Shown: positions 22,332 to 35,124 of the stretch, one piece after another
Numbering within the stretch: position 1 is the first letter of the stretch
Layout: the number at the start of each line of letters is the position of its first letter
DNA from: Calycina herbarum
Lineage: Eukaryota > Ascomycota > Leotiomycetes > Helotiales > Pezizellaceae
Direction of reading: 5' to 3'
DNA length: 64,000 nucleotides
Assembly: GCA_001414485.1 (NCBI GenBank)
Contig: LLEY01000004.1
Coordinates: 372,001-436,000 of the forward strand
Position numbers and translations under genes: made by a program
Notes under the pieces: generated by a model
The model's database searches: none
What the model was told of the DNA's origin: nothing
What the model saw: the letters and a program-made list of their open reading frames with translations, nothing else

Positions 22332-24105
22332 CTAATAAGTATATCTAAAATCCAACGTCCCCTCCAAAAGTTTCTTCCCCTTCCTCTGTTTTTTGTTCGA
22401 CCACCAAAAGTACACCGAAAACACAGCAACAATACAAATAATCACAATATGTGATCCAATACTAACCCAAATCGCAGTAATGTATCTCGGAGCTTCCGGT
22501 TGTCTAACAATGAAGCTTCCAGCAATTCCTCCCAGTCCGTTGCAAGCCGTAATGGAAGCAGCAAAAGTTGCTCGTTTCCATTGTCCTGTGATGTTGGAAC
22601 TTTGGTAGGCGTTCATTGCTGCCCACTTCAAGACAGGAAGTTAGTATTGGAATATGAGTTGAATGGAGGGGTCATCAGAGAGATACATACGTTTGAAACA
22701 TACCCCCCAGTAGCAAGATAAGTCCCAACATACCTCACAGCATCATACTTCGAAAACCCCAACATCCCAAACCCAACAATCGTACAAGCACAATTGAAAA
22801 CCACAACCGCCCCCCTCAACTGATATCTATCCCCCACGAAACTGCTTATCAACACTGGCAAAACCGCATAAAAATACGGCGGGGCACTCAGTAAAATTGC
22901 TTGATCAGAACTGAACCCCATCCCAGACTGCAGAATAATGGGCAGAAAGTAGGACAAGGATGTCGAGACGAGGTTAAGGCAGAAGAACAGCGTGCAAAAT
23001 CCATAAAGTTTCGGGTCCAGGAAATGGACAAGGCATTTCTTGAGAGAAAAAGGATCAGGTTTTACATCCCCGCGATCTTCAGTAATTCTGGTGCAGGCGA
23101 ATACTTGTTCGGAGGGGGTGAGGAAATGGAAACTGTTGTGGGAGTTTTCGGGGAAGTCGACGATCCAGAGGTAGGTTATGAATCCGATGCCTTTTTCTCC
23201 AATCAGCCATTTGAAGAGAGTTTGCATGAGGGAGGCACTTACAGATAGCAATAAGTCCTTGAACGAGAAACATCCATCTCCAACCGACTAATCCTCCCTT
23301 GCCATCAAGTTTATTCAATCCATAATTTAGGAACCCTCCTAAACCGACGACTGTCACCTCCCCGCTCTGTAAGAATGCGAATCTCAATTGTTGTTCTTTC
23401 CTTGTATACCAGGTACTGATCAGGTAACTCAATCCTGGGAAGACAGCACTTTGTGTAATACCCAGAAGAATTCTTAGACCAACCATCTGTTTCCAAGTAG
23501 TAATGAAGGCGGTACACTTTTGACGTGTTAGCTGGAGTTGTATGAGATGAGAAGGAGAAGAATACCAGAGTAATAACACCAAACCCAATAGTAATAAGCG
23601 AAAACATCAATCTCGGTCCCAAGAACCTAACCGCAATCGTAGCAGGTAATTGGAAAGTAACAGAGGCAACGGTGTAAACCAGGATAGCGACAGACTATTC
23701 AAACAACTCATCAGCAAAATCCTTTCTCCAATTCATACCCAAAAATCCCACAACCCATCCAATTCCACCAAAGACTCGAAAGAGCAGAAAACAGGAAAGA
23801 AAAGAACTCACATAACGATCCCCAACACCCATCCCCAAATCTTCAAAGATAGACGTAACGCTAGCAGAAGAAATAATCCCACTATCCAGTAAATTCAAAC
23901 TACAAAGTATCCCCGCAATAGTACAAAGCCTCAAATCCACTTTCCGCACCAGTTTCCGCTCCATTTCCTTCGTAGTAGCTTCGACTTGCAATTCATCGCT
24001 GCTTTCCTGGTTCCAATTCTCAGGAGGAGTCTCAAAGCCCTTGATTGTCTTTCTTTGGTCGGGAGACAAGCCCCCGATGACTTGGGGTTGGGAGGAGATA
24101 CTCAT
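22332..24105 (-). CDS. MFS permease, Dal5/Tna1-like anion:cation symporter family
   Basis: Five exons, 24105-23812, 23694-23566, 23516-23243, 23190-22691 and 22625-22332; 496 residues, normal for the family. Splices rejoin conserved blocks such as WMFLVQGLIAICIGFITYLW across the 52-bp third intron. Features: cytosolic N-terminus, first membrane segment ending in LNLLDSGIISSASV (the family normally has a D-R-x-N motif here), the ITQSAVFPGLSYLISTWYTR block before the motif-A-like region, FLWIVDFPE-like loop text, the second half beginning with LYGFCTLFFCLNL, and a basic C-terminal tail NKKQRKGKK. This family imports allantoate, nicotinate, biotin precursors and related organic anions at the plasma membrane. 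The substrate here cannot be assigned. Confidence 0.87.
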
Positions 24106-25324
24106 TTTGAGGTTGTTTTTTGGGGGTTCGATTCGCTGTGTAATTGATGGACGTGCCTTCGTCTCTCCTCCTTCCTCTTTGCGACACTGAGTCACAAACA
24201 AACCTCTTCCTCGAAAGCCCGCGACCTCACTCTCTGAAACCCAAAAACCCCTTCTTTCCAACCCTCTCCTCTCTCTCTTTCACTCCCACTTTCCCGTTCT
24301 TTCTTTCTTCTTCGCTCGTCCCTAAAAAAGAAAAAATTCCCCTGTCAAAAAACCTTCTTAAAGTCTCGCGGTCGTCGAAAAATTTAATCAGTGGCGACTC
24401 AATCAACCTAACTAAAAAAAAAACAGGGGCACAACCTCCCTTATGTACTCTCATGTACCTACCCTATCCTACCTACCTCCCCGTGTACAATATTACCACT
24501 CATCCGTCACCATCGGACACATTCACATCATCCATTACAAAGCTGCGTCGTGGGGTTCCACCACACCTGCACTTAGCCTATTCCTCGGCTCCCTCGAGTC
24601 TATCGGGAAAGATAAGCCGATCCAGCTCCCATGGGTGAAAGGTGGGAGGAGGGGAAAATACCCACTATGAAAAAGACGACATTTGACATCGGCATCCGCT
24701 CTCGTTACGCGGCAATGAGGAAGTCTTGATGTTTGAACCTACTTATCGGACATTTGAATTTGTTTTCAGTTTCTGGGAGACCCACAGATGGAAGGAGTGA
24801 TTTGTGGTGTCGATTCGAGGACATGTGAGGGAAAGAACGACCTCGACCTTCTGACCCCGGAATCGCTATTACCTTGAATTACTCTAAAGAGTCGGGACAA
24901 CAAGAGCTGGGTAGCCATGTGCAAACCATCTTACATCTTCGGAACGCCAAGTCCCCAAGTGGGAAAATAATCTTTAAAGGGGAATCAATTTTTGGTATCA
25001 GAATTAATAGGTATTTTCACAACGCCCAGAACAGCAAAGCCAAAAAATCTAGACTATAGACAATCGACGCATGTCTGTCTGAATTACAAAGGTTTTCAAT
25101 TGCGTACCATTCTGATTGAACGAAGAACAACCTTCACGGTGCTCACAAATAGTTAAAGAGAAAGAGAAAAAAGACAATACGGCCCTAAAGACTCCCGAAT
25201 GAACAATGATGAAGGCTCCGTGACTCCGAGTGCTGGATCCTGTGGGTAATCAAGTTCCAAATCTAGCCCTCAAGTATGTATTCTCACAAGAGACACCTAG
25301 ACATGAACCGAAATCATTCTTGTC
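24106..25324. other. Intergenic; MFS promoter and tubulin 3' flank
   Basis: CT-rich tract immediately upstream of the permease (24150-24400), then AT-balanced DNA. Contains the block at 24821-24850 that resembles 2911-2940. No gene seen. Confidence 0.45.
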
Positions 25325-27103
25325 CTAGTACTCTGCCTCAGCTCCCTCCTCATCACCCATGGAGTCAGTGGCAACCTCTTCGTAATCTCTCTCAAGAGCA
25401 GCAAGATCCTCACGAGCCTCGGAGAATTCTCCTTCCTCCATACCCTCACCGACATACCAGTGGACGAAGGCACGCTTGGAGTACATGAGATCGAATTTGT
25501 GGGAAAGAGCGGACCAAGCCTCGGCGATAGCGGTGGTGTTGGACAACATGCAGCTAAAATTTATTAGTACAAATAATTCACATTGGGGTTGGACAACTTA
25601 CACAGCACGGTTAACCTTGGCCAAATCTCCGTTAGGGACCATTTGAGGTGGCTCGAAGCAGATACCAATTTTGAAACCAGTTGGGCACCAATCAACAAAC
25701 TGAATGGTTCTCTTGGTCTTGAGGGTGGCAACAGCGGCGTGAACGTCCTTGGGGACAACATCACCACGGTACAACAAACAAGTGGCCATGTATTTTCCAT
25801 TACGTGGGTCACACTTGACCATCTGGTTGTTGGGCTCGAAGCAAGACATGGAAATTTCCTGGACAGAGTTGGCCTCGTGGGATGCCTTGGCTGCGGAGAC
25901 GACTGGTGCGTATGCAACGAGAGGGAAATGGATACGTGGGTATGGGACCAAGTTGGTTTGGAACTCGTTCAAATCAACGTTGAGGGAACCATCGAAACGG
26001 AGCGAGGCGGTGATTGAAGAAACAACTATAAACGTATTAGCATTTGATTCCCCCAACAGGATAAACAAAACAAACCTTGAGCAATCAAACGGTTCAAGTT
26101 TTCGTAGTTAGGTCGCTCAAGACCAAGGTTACGTCTGCAGATGTCATAAATGGCCTCATTGTCGACCATGAAGGAACAATCGGAGTGCTCGAGGGTGGTG
26201 TGTGTAGTGAGGATAGAGTTGTATGGCTCCACAACGGAGGTGGCGGTTTGTGGTGCTGGGTAAACGCAGAACTCCAACTTGACCTTCTTGCCAAAGTCTA
26301 CGGACAAACGCTCCATCAAGAGAGCACCAAAACCAGATCCAGTTCCACCACCAAAGGAGTGGAAAACAAGGAAACCTTGAAGACCTGAGCAGTTATCGGC
26401 GACGTGGCGAACTTTGTCGAGAACTTGATCAATCAACTCCTTTCCGACAGTGTAGTGACCACGAGCGTAGTTGTTTGAGGCATCCTCCTTTCCTGTAATC
26501 ATCTGCTCAGGGTGGAACAGACTTCTATAGGTACCGGTACGGACTTCGTCAACGACATTTGGCTCGAGATCGCAGTAGATGGTTCGGGGAACATATTTTC
26601 CTTGTCCTGTGGAACAAGATATGTCAGTATGTGTATATGCAAGCGTAACGGGGCCAGCGGGTGCTCACCAGTCTCGGAGAAGAAAGTGCTGAATCCTTGA
26701 TCAGGCTCTGCGGCCTTTCGCTCCTCGGTCAAGTATCCATCAGGCTGTCGAAGATTGACGCGTCAGTAAAGTGTATTTGATGGTTGAGGTTGCCTCAGGG
26801 AGGTGGGCGGAGGGTGTAAACATACCTGGATACCGTGCTCGAGGCAGTAGAGCTATATCGAAAAATATCAAGTCAGTCGAGTCCAAAGAAACAGATTGTT
26901 CCCATCTCGCGGATGGCGGGTGTCGTCGTTGATGTATCTTACCTCCCAGCAAGAGTTTGCAATTTGGCAACCGGCCTGGCCGACTAGGGAGCACAGAACG
27001 ATTAGCACAGGTTTTTTGTTGAGGGGGTTTCTGGCAGGACTTTGAAGCGGTGTGTGGCGCGTCTAGAGGGGTTCTTACCGTTGATGCTGATAACTTCACG
27101 CAT
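25325..27103 (-). CDS. tubA: Alpha-tubulin
   Basis: Seven exons: 27103-27079, 26983-26943, 26852-26826, 26744-26669, 26606-26076, 26025-25602 and 25553-25325; they join to 450 residues, the exact family length. Alpha- rather than beta-tubulin is shown by the N-terminal [15 protein letters not shown], by [15 protein letters not shown], by [12 protein letters not shown] and by the C-terminal tyrosine (GAEAEY), the substrate for detyrosination. The GTP-binding glycine loop GGGTGSGFG is intact. The N-terminus is carried on three tiny exons (25, 41 and 27 bp), a common fungal tubulin layout. Forms the alpha/beta heterodimer of microtubules. Divergent from PGA1 with about 630 bp between starts. Confidence 0.96.
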
Positions 27104-27729
27104 ATTGTATGTTGAGGATGTGAAGTAGGAGAGGCGGGTGTGTGTTTGGTAGAGAGCAGTTGAGGTCCAGGAATTCTGGTAGTCTTGCAAGGTGGTGCGG
27201 TCTGAAGATGGATCTGTCGGTCAGGAGCAGGACGATAGTGGGGAGAAGAAGTTACAAGGGGACGGGACGACCTTAATTTTCGCTTGAGGAGGTGCCCGCC
27301 AATGGCTCCTGCCAAGTCTGCATAAAAACATAAACAAATGGCACGACGTGATTTGTGTGGACCGCGTTATGAAAGTCTAGCCCTATCCAGTATAGCGTTC
27401 TGAGTTGGTGCAGCGCTAGTTTTATAGCGGCAATGGATATAAAATTGCTACTCCAATAGAAATGGCTACTTGGGTTTTTCTCGAGGACAACATGAACAAC
27501 ATCAACAACATCAACAGTGCCTATGTAAACAATTAGGCATCTTGTACTACTTTGAAATACTTTCTAGAAAAGATACTACCAGGAGAAAAAAACAGTGCCG
27601 CTTTTCCAGCATCGTGATCCCCTGGCCCAAGCTCCTCCTCAGCGGGGAACTTTTAGGAGCATCAACTCATGAACTATCAACACCAGAATAAAATCTCCAA
27701 TTCTATAAACAATACCGCCCTCCGTCAAA
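27104..27729. promoter_or_regulatory. Divergent promoter region of alpha-tubulin and PGA1
   Basis: 626 bp between two divergent starts; AT-rich with CA/CT-rich patches. A plausible 5' UTR for tubulin lies at 27104-27320. No specific site recognised. Confidence 0.4.
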
Positions 27730-28513
27730 ATGTGGTTCGCAGTTCTAAATCTCCTCTTCCACCTCCCCCTCATCCTCGCCAATACCGAAAAAGCAATCTT
27801 CCTCGGCCCACCTCCCCTCCAAGTCCCCCTCGAACATCCAACCCTCTCAGACCTGCACCTTGATTCCCTCTCACCCCAACACTGGTCTCTTCGAACCCAT
27901 ATACGCGCAGAGTTTCCAACGAATAGCTCAGAGAAAGGACCTTCATCGTGGTATCTACTCCATAGATTAGAAGAAGGGCAGAGGTACGAGGTGCGGGTGT
28001 GCTGGGCTGCTACTGTAGGTATTTCTTATCTTATATCCCCGGGAAATACATGAATAAAATATAGAAACCAAACTAACCACAATTACTTACCAGCAACCAA
28101 CCTCCTTCCACCTCACAACCCACGACCTCCCCACAGTCTTCCAGACCCCAGAATTAATAACTTCCCTCGCAGAATACTCCGAAGCCCGACGTCTCGAATA
28201 CGATCTCCAAGACGACGGAACAGCCAAATACAAACCAAAAACCGATGACCTCTCTTCGACCCTATTCCTCCAAATCTTCGCAGCAGCAGATTACTACACA
28301 ACAAACAAAACACTCATGAACAAAGTCCCACCAGTATACGTCGATATAATCCTCGATCCCTTTATCTTCAACATTCTCCCCCGCTCTCTACTCCCCACAG
28401 TAGCATATATCATCCTCCTCGCAATCGGCTCCTGGTACTTGTCAAAACACATAAGCAAATGGTTCTTACAACTCGGGCGCGAAGATGTGGACAGTACCAA
28501 GAAAGAGAGTTGA
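27730..28513 (+). CDS. PGA1: GPI mannosyltransferase II subunit Pga1
   Basis: Two exons, 27730-28014 and 28094-28513, phase 0; 234 residues. N-terminal signal/anchor MWFAVLNLLFHLPLILAN followed by TEKAIFLGPPP. The diagnostic block is SSWYLLHRLEEGQRYEVRVC, then WAATQPTSFHL across the splice. A single C-terminal membrane segment (LPTVAYIILLAIGSWYL) ends in a charged lysine-containing tail (DSTKKES), fitting an ER membrane protein. Pga1 partners Gpi18 to add the second mannose to GPI anchors in the ER lumen. Luminal domain between SP and TM as expected. Convergent with the WW gene, stops 187 bp apart. Confidence 0.85.
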
Positions 28514-28700
28514 ATGACACCTTCAAAACGATCATTTATTCAGTGGAAAAAGTTTGACATCATAAACTACACATACAACGTCTGTATCCGGGGGAATATC
28601 CATCAAAAAAGGGAAAGAAACCCCCGTCTTCCAAGTAGGAGGGAGAAAAATTCAGTATGTCATTATCCGTAAAATGCGTATTATCAACGACCGTTTACCA

Positions 28701-30463
28701 TTACCAATTCTGTCCCTGTTGTTGTCCAGAATATGCTCCACCATGAGCAGCACCATATCCACTAACCGGACCACCACTTCCACCCGGCGGACCACCTACT
28801 CCTCCACCATAACTTTGGTTGGTTTGCGGACGAGTGTTGGTTGGAATATGAGGTTGGGAACCACTGGCTCCTGGGTTACCGTAAAGACCTCCAGAGTGCT
28901 CGGCGTTATGTAGACCTTGCATGTGGGAATGTTGAGGTTGATCGAGATTTCCAGAGTGGCCGCCTACTCCCTGGCCATAGTTTTGAGCTGGTGGGGGATA
29001 TTGTCCAGATTGTGGCCCTTGACCATATTGTTGTCCTCCTGGAGGATGGCCTTGGGGAGGTGGTGGATATTGACCAGGTGGTCCTCCTTGACTGTATCCA
29101 GATTGTTGACCTGGAAGTGGGGGGTAATGGCCAGGCTGATGCTGTCCGTGTTGATCAGGCGGTGGGGGGTATTGACCATGCTGACCTTGCGGTGGTGGCG
29201 GATATTGCCCTGGTTGACCTTGGTTTTGACCATACGACTGTTGGGGATTTGGCGATCCGTAAGGTGGATTGCTTTGATGAGAAGGCGCTCCTCCGTATTG
29301 ACTGTGAGAGTCGGGGGATCCATATGGAGGCTGTTGTGCATGAGCTGTCTGGCCATATCCTCCTCCTCCCGAAGGGTTATGTGGTTGCGAGGAAGGAGTT
29401 GGTTGGTGGTATGAACTTTGGCCTGATTGTCCTTGTCCTTGAGATGGAGGGTTATATGCGTTCGCGCCGTTTCCACCCTGATAAGAAGCCGGAGGAGCAG
29501 ATCCAGAGTATCCACCTTGTTGACCACTACCGCCCGTCGAATAACCATAATTATTTCCACCCTGATTTTGCTGCTGCTAGAATCAATATCAGTTTCCTCT
29601 TCAAACATAGTAAATCGCCAAAGAACATACCGAGTGACCACCAAACATGCCTCCAGCCATCCCACCCAGACTTCCCATCAACCCTCCACTTTGCTGACCT
29701 TGATGCGCACCAGAATAGTTGCCGCTTTGTTGGTTACTACTACTTGGTTTCTTACCACCACCTAGTAGACTTCCAGCTAGAGCTCCTACGATACCACCTG
29801 CTCCACTGCTCTGTTTTCCACTGGAACCGTGAGATCCTCCTCCGAGGAAAGAACTTGCCAACCCTCCTAGACCTCCACTTCCACCGCCGCTAGTTTTCTT
29901 TCCGCCCATCAGTTGGTTCATTGCGAAAGACTAGAAATCAAAATTGTCAGCATAAACTCCCTCTTATCCTGTGGTGAGAACTCGAGGGTGCGAAAGAGAA
30001 CAAACGTACACCAATCCCTCTATCCCCCGAATAAGGTTCCGTCGTCCCATCAGCATGTCTGATACTCTGACTCCCATCTGCATTCGTTATGATATTTAAA
30101 TCCTGCTGTCCTCCTGGTCCACCAGGGCCTTGGGATCCAGGTGGTCCTCCATAAGGGTTCTCATTGTTCTGGGGTGTTGCGGATGCAGAACCTGTTGGGG
30201 CTGCATGCGTGGGCGTATCCCATTGCGAGGCGCCGGTGGAGAGTTGCACGAAGTAGTATTTCTTTGAGAGGCCGTCCCATTGAGCTATCCAGCCTTCGGG
30301 GAGGGGAGGAGGCGCGAAGGAGGGACCTTCTTGGCCTGGTCTTAGGGGATGTTAGCTGAGGATTTTCGAGGAGACAGTGGGAAGAGGATAGAGGGTACGG
30401 GTTAGAGGGTTGTGAGGATAGGAAGGGAGCGAAATGGAGGACGTACGTTGCTGGGCCTGTCAT
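28701..30463 (-). CDS. WW-domain protein with a Gln/Gly/Pro-rich tail
   Basis: Four exons, 30463-30447 (17 bp, MTGPA plus two bases), 30340-30010, 29930-29631 and 29576-28701; 507 residues. One WW domain near residues 15-45: LPEGWIAQWDGLSKKYYFV followed by QLSTGASQWDTP, with both signature Trp and the Pro. WW domains bind Pro-rich ligands. The third exon codes a Gly/Ser-rich segment with GGLGGLASSFLGGG-type repeats. The fourth codes a long low-complexity tail with repeats such as GQYPPPPQGQHG and many Gln, Gly, Tyr and Pro residues, a prion-like or phase-separating composition. The 17-bp first exon is inferred from phase: ac|a rejoins MTGPATPGQEGPSFAPPPLP. Exact function is unknown. A long antisense frame over the tail is a composition artefact. 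Confidence 0.8.
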
Positions 30464-32620
30464 TTTGGTGGAAGTTCTGCGATCGATTGTGGGATATCGA
30501 GGTTGGAAGGAGGGTTGAGGAGGAAAGGGTTTTGTATGATCGCGGGTTTTGGTTCGCGAGTTCAGTCGCGGGATAAGGTGAGGTAAGACGCTCTCGTGCC
30601 TTGGAGGGGTTGGTCTTTGAGGCTATGCTGTGGCTTATCCAATCTCTTGAGGTCCCTACAACGGAACGAACTCTTCTCTACCTCAAAAAAGATGTAGGTG
30701 AAGGAAGGTCGAGGGTTTGTCAAGTTTCGTTGCGAGCGATTTCAGCCACACTTTCCACGTTTTCGGGGGCTGGGAGATGACGGTGGTGTATTTGCCCCTC
30801 TTGTTCAAAATTCAGCTCAGCAGGGAACGTGAATGCTCGCCGAAGTTAGGTGAGATTTCTGGAGATTTCTTTGGGTTACATGTGTCTACGGCTATGAGAC
30901 TTTCTGGTGTCTATTTTCAGTTTGATTATTCACCATCATTATATTTATTGGGCCGAGGAAGTGACTGGAGCTCGAGGGAGGAACAGAGCTCTTTGTTTCA
31001 CTGAATTGAGGGGGAGGTTCGTGTGTTTTTGCGACAATTGCCCCGCAGCTGAGGAAAACGTTGGTGCGTCGATATCTTGGTGGCGTCATTTTTCTGGGCG
31101 TTTGGAGATATTTTGATGTGATTTTATCGCGAGTTTGGTTCTCGTTGGTTATTGTTTCCTGAAATATTGTTATTGTCGCTCGCTTCTCTGGTGTCTTCGT
31201 GTTTAGCTTGTTTGTTGGACTGAGTAGCCTATCTTACTTCAGGCTTCAACCTAGCAAAACCATGAGCTCGTAAAACCGTATGTTTATTTAAATAAACAAA
31301 AATGGAATCCAGGGAAAAATAAGAAAGAGACTGAATGTCTTTATTAGTTTTCTTTCCGTATTTCATCCGTTGAATCTCGACAGACTTGGTGCCACTATGG
31401 ACTGTTGCTGGACTGTTGCTGGACTGTCAAAGGAGATTTGTGGCAATAGGCAATCACACATGGTCTTATATTTATATCCTGCTGTTGGAAGCTATACTAT
31501 TCAAACACTCCTGATAAGTTCTATCGCATATCATATTCCAAAGCTCCAACAACGTGATTGTGGAGTTACCTGATTACAGCCCAACCAAGTCATGTTTTAT
31601 TGCGAGTCATAAATGAAGATCTTTTGGAATTCGTTGCACATCGCACTTTTGTGAGTCAGTTCAGATGTCACGATGTGAGCTGACTCTTGTAACATTAGTG
31701 ACACTGAGGCATATATTTCAAAATCATTCACAAGATCCACATCCAGAGAGAGAATCGAAGTTCATTCGTGGATATTTCAAACATCTACCACCATATTCTG
31801 CTTTCAATGTTCACTCAATTTGAATCAGTATTCTCCTTGCAAGTGCTATGACCTTCTATTTACCTATGAACCACATCATCTGTCTCAACCTCCTGCTCAA
31901 AGCTCCAAATATACACCAAAAAGAATACAGCAAAGAAATACAAAAGAGGGAGCAGCCAGTTCTACTACAGGAATAGTTGACATACTCGGGCTTCGCCAGA
32001 CAGATCACAAAGGATAAGCCAACTAGGCAGGGTACATCGTACATTGATCACAAGGACCAAGACAGCTGTACCGGAATCAACCAGGTAGACCACGGAGGAT
32101 CTTTGATTGATTCATGCCTGTGTCCTTCTTATTTGAGTCTATATTTATTTGTGACCCGAGGTATTTCCTGCTGCCAAGATTGGAGTGAATTGAAGGCTTC
32201 TTATATTACTAAAAATATTGCCTTTTTCGCTTGGACTCGTCCCTTATTCTGTCCGTTTTTCCTTCATTGAAATGGAGTGTTCTCAGGAGAATGGAGAAAT
32301 CGATTCCCTTCGTCTGAAAGCTTCCCGAACACTACCTAAAAATATTTTTGACTTATCCTAGACGCTTTCGTTCCATCTCAAAACAAAGTATGCGTTTGTG
32401 GAGCAATGACCAAGGATCAATACTTTTTTTCTATATCATATCTTAAACTTGATAATCCAATCCAAGAGACGCGTGTCTCCCATTTTTGTAATATATCCCT
32501 CAGGCGTAAAAGCCACCCATTATCCTTCCATTAACTTTCCATTAACTTTCCATTAACTTTCCATTAACTCCTCTCCCCTCCCTCCCCAACCCCCACCCCA
32601 TTTCCAGCGCCCTTTTTATA
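30464..32620. other. Intergenic
   Basis: About 2.2 kb. The left part is the WW-gene promoter. An 11-bp word (ggactgttgct) is repeated at about 31398-31425. No gene seen. Ends with a pyrimidine-rich stretch and the 11-bp tandem repeat at 32526-32569 downstream of the LtrA-like gene. Confidence 0.45.
32526..32569. repeat. Four tandem copies of TTCCATTAACT
   Basis: Perfect 11-bp direct repeats in four consecutive copies, just beyond the stop of the LtrA-like gene, so probably in its 3' flank. Confidence 0.9.
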
Positions 32621-35124
32621 TCAAGCAATCTCATACATCCCCTTCTCCCCCTTCCCCCTCAACTCCTCAACTCTAACCATCCCCTCCTTCTTAACCCCCT
32701 CCAACTCCCTCTTACTGATCTTACAATTAGCAGTATACCTACACTTCCCCTTGTCATCTACCCCCCACCAATTATCCTCCGGACAACTGACACCCCAAAG
32801 CTCAATCAACAAAACATACACCACACATCCCGTTACCACACTGATCAACTGCAGAGAATTCAGATGTTCAGCAGCGGGAAGACAGAAGAGAATTATACAG
32901 ACTGCAAAACGGTTGGCGAGACGGAAGGATTTTCGGATTCGGATTACGCGGTGGGGTTCTTTGTGGACGTCTGGAGGATGTGTTAGATTGTCGAGGCGTT
33001 TGGGGGAGGCGATGGGGCTGGGATGATATGGGAATGTTTTGGAGGCATGGTTCTAGAAAGATAAATAGAGTTACTTACGGGTTAGGGAAATGACTCCCAT
33101 TAGGGCGAGGGCTAGGCCGAGACCGATGCAGTAGAAGAGGCGGAGTCCGAGTGGGATGTGTTCTTCGGATTTTTCTTCGTAAAGATGGGTCAAATCATGG
33201 GGATCGGCGTCTAAACAGTCGTGTGCCATGACGAGTTTGGAGAGAGCGGATGCTCCCAGTGTGTAGGCCATGATGAATGGGAGGTGGACTGCTCCCCATA
33301 GCATTGCTGTTAAAGACGGAATTAGTTTTATGGTTTTCGAAAGGGGGATTTGGAGGGGGGAATAAGCGAAAGAGGCTTCCTGGGAACAGCTTGCACCTCT
33401 CTAATATCTTGAGCGAAATATTCAGAAGAAACAGAGACCGGAAATCCCTGTTCTTTCAAACATTCTGACCTAGATTCCAGAGGAATCGAGGAAAGGGGTG
33501 TACGGAGAAGAAAGCTACACTTACCAGCAGTAACATTCCTCCTAATAGCATGCGCGAATAAATCCGCCCCATCCAATTCAAAATAAATCCAGTTAAAGCA
33601 AAACGCTTGAATCAATCCCAAAACCGCCTTCCCAAAAAATGCATTCAGTCCAAAAGATGCCGTGCTCTGATAAATAACCGCGACAACACTATAACCAAAA
33701 ACCAGCGTCACAAAAGCATTCGTCCTCTCAACTTTATGCTCGATATTAACAGCGGGGTAGAATTCGAAAACTCGATCTACCCAAGGCCCAAGACTGGGAT
33801 GGATGTATTTTGCTGTTCGGATGAAGAGGACCGTGAGCATTCCGCCGGTGAGATCGAGGAAGATGGCTATCCAGACTAGGGCGAGACGGTTGGGGTATTC
33901 TACGTAGATTGAAGCGATCCAAAGGGCGGCTGGGAGGAGGGTCACGAGGAACTGAGCTATCATCATGCCGCGGATCATGGGAATTAGACGCATTACTAGG
34001 AGATAGTAGGAGCCCATGAAGAGGCGGGCGGCGAGGTAGAAGGAGACGAGCATGGACCAGGTGTCTCCGAATGCTTCAAGCATTTGTGTTGTGAGACTAG
34101 ATTGTGTTAGTGAGCCTTATCTATCTCCATTGAAAGAAAAAAGGGGGGGGACAAGAAATGGAAAAGAGACAATATGGAATCAACATACCCAAGAAGACAA
34201 GCCATGATGAAGATCACGGAAACTCTCTGCAAGATATCGTCCGTTTCGAACCATGATACGATCAATCCCAGATCACTCCAAATCTTCCAGCTCATGATGA
34301 AAGTGATTGTGAAGCGAAGAAGTTCTTGTCCATTGGGGACCTCCGAAGCGTGATCTCCATTGATCGCTAAAATTCCAACATAGAGAAGATCGACGAACAG
34401 CTCGAAAGATGCTACCTCAGTGGTTCCTGAAGCTCTCCAAAGTAGGCCTTTGTGAAAGTATTGTCGCACAATTGGCTGAGTTTTTGTTAGCTAATTCCTG
34501 ATTTCGCAAATGGAAATAGAAGAAAAGATTTGAAGTAGAACTCAGAACTCAGAAGGAAACAAGATAGCTCACCTTCCTATAAATCTTCATAATCTTCCCA
34601 TTCTTCTTCTCCTTCCCCCAATCCTTCTTCTCATGATCCGGATCGTGAAACCCATTAATACTACTCGCCGAACTCCCCGGCGCACTCCCATCATCATAAG
34701 TCCTCAAATGAGCACTATACCCATACTTACTAAAATTCGCATCCAGCGCCACAGAATGATCGGTCAACATATGTAACTCTGAGCCTAGCGCATCAAGTTC
34801 CGCCTTCACGTTTTCAAACTCATCATAAGCTTCCCCATGTTTAGCCTTGAGAGCGTCTCTTTTACTCTCATGATGTGAATGAGCTTGTCGTAAAGCTTCC
34901 AAATGTTCAGGAGAACCGGAGATTACGAGGTCGAATGGTTCTTCTTTACTACGCACAGCGGCGAGACGTTGACGTAGAGTTTCTGCTTCTTCGGGGGAAA
35001 GAGCGATATGGATTTCCCTCCCGTCTGGTAAGATGAAGTTTTTCAGTCGTCGACCGCGATGATGATGTTGATGGTGGATTCCGGTAGTCGTGCCGCTTAG
35101 GGTTGTGGTTGGTGTTGTTGACAT
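32621..35124 (-). CDS. Low-temperature requirement A (LtrA)-like membrane protein
   Basis: Five exons, 35124-34573, 34475-34189, 34096-33525, 33306-33079 and 32970-32621; 662 residues. The cytosolic N-terminus (about 180 residues) is charged, with a His-rich stretch HHQHHHRGRR and helical segments. The LtrA block follows: LLWRASGTTEVASFELFVDL (the family's E-x-x-S-x-x-E-L-F-x-D-L motif), LLYVGILAINGDH, several membrane helices, AHAIRRNVTAAMLWGAVHLP, and a final membrane pair before a charged tail. LtrA proteins are polytopic and poorly understood; the name comes from a Listeria cold-growth gene. The fungal function is unknown. Start chosen at MSTTPTTTL; the frame is open further upstream but that part looks like leader. 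Confidence 0.85.

Noticed and set aside
25325..27103. Beta-tubulin identity
   Set aside because: First impression, dropped: [27 protein letters not shown] and the terminal EY are alpha-tubulin features.
28841..29893. 350-residue plus-strand ORF
   Set aside because: It lies antisense to the Gln/Gly/Pro-rich exons of the WW-domain gene; low-complexity codons create long antisense frames. The minus strand has the WW domain and consistent splicing.
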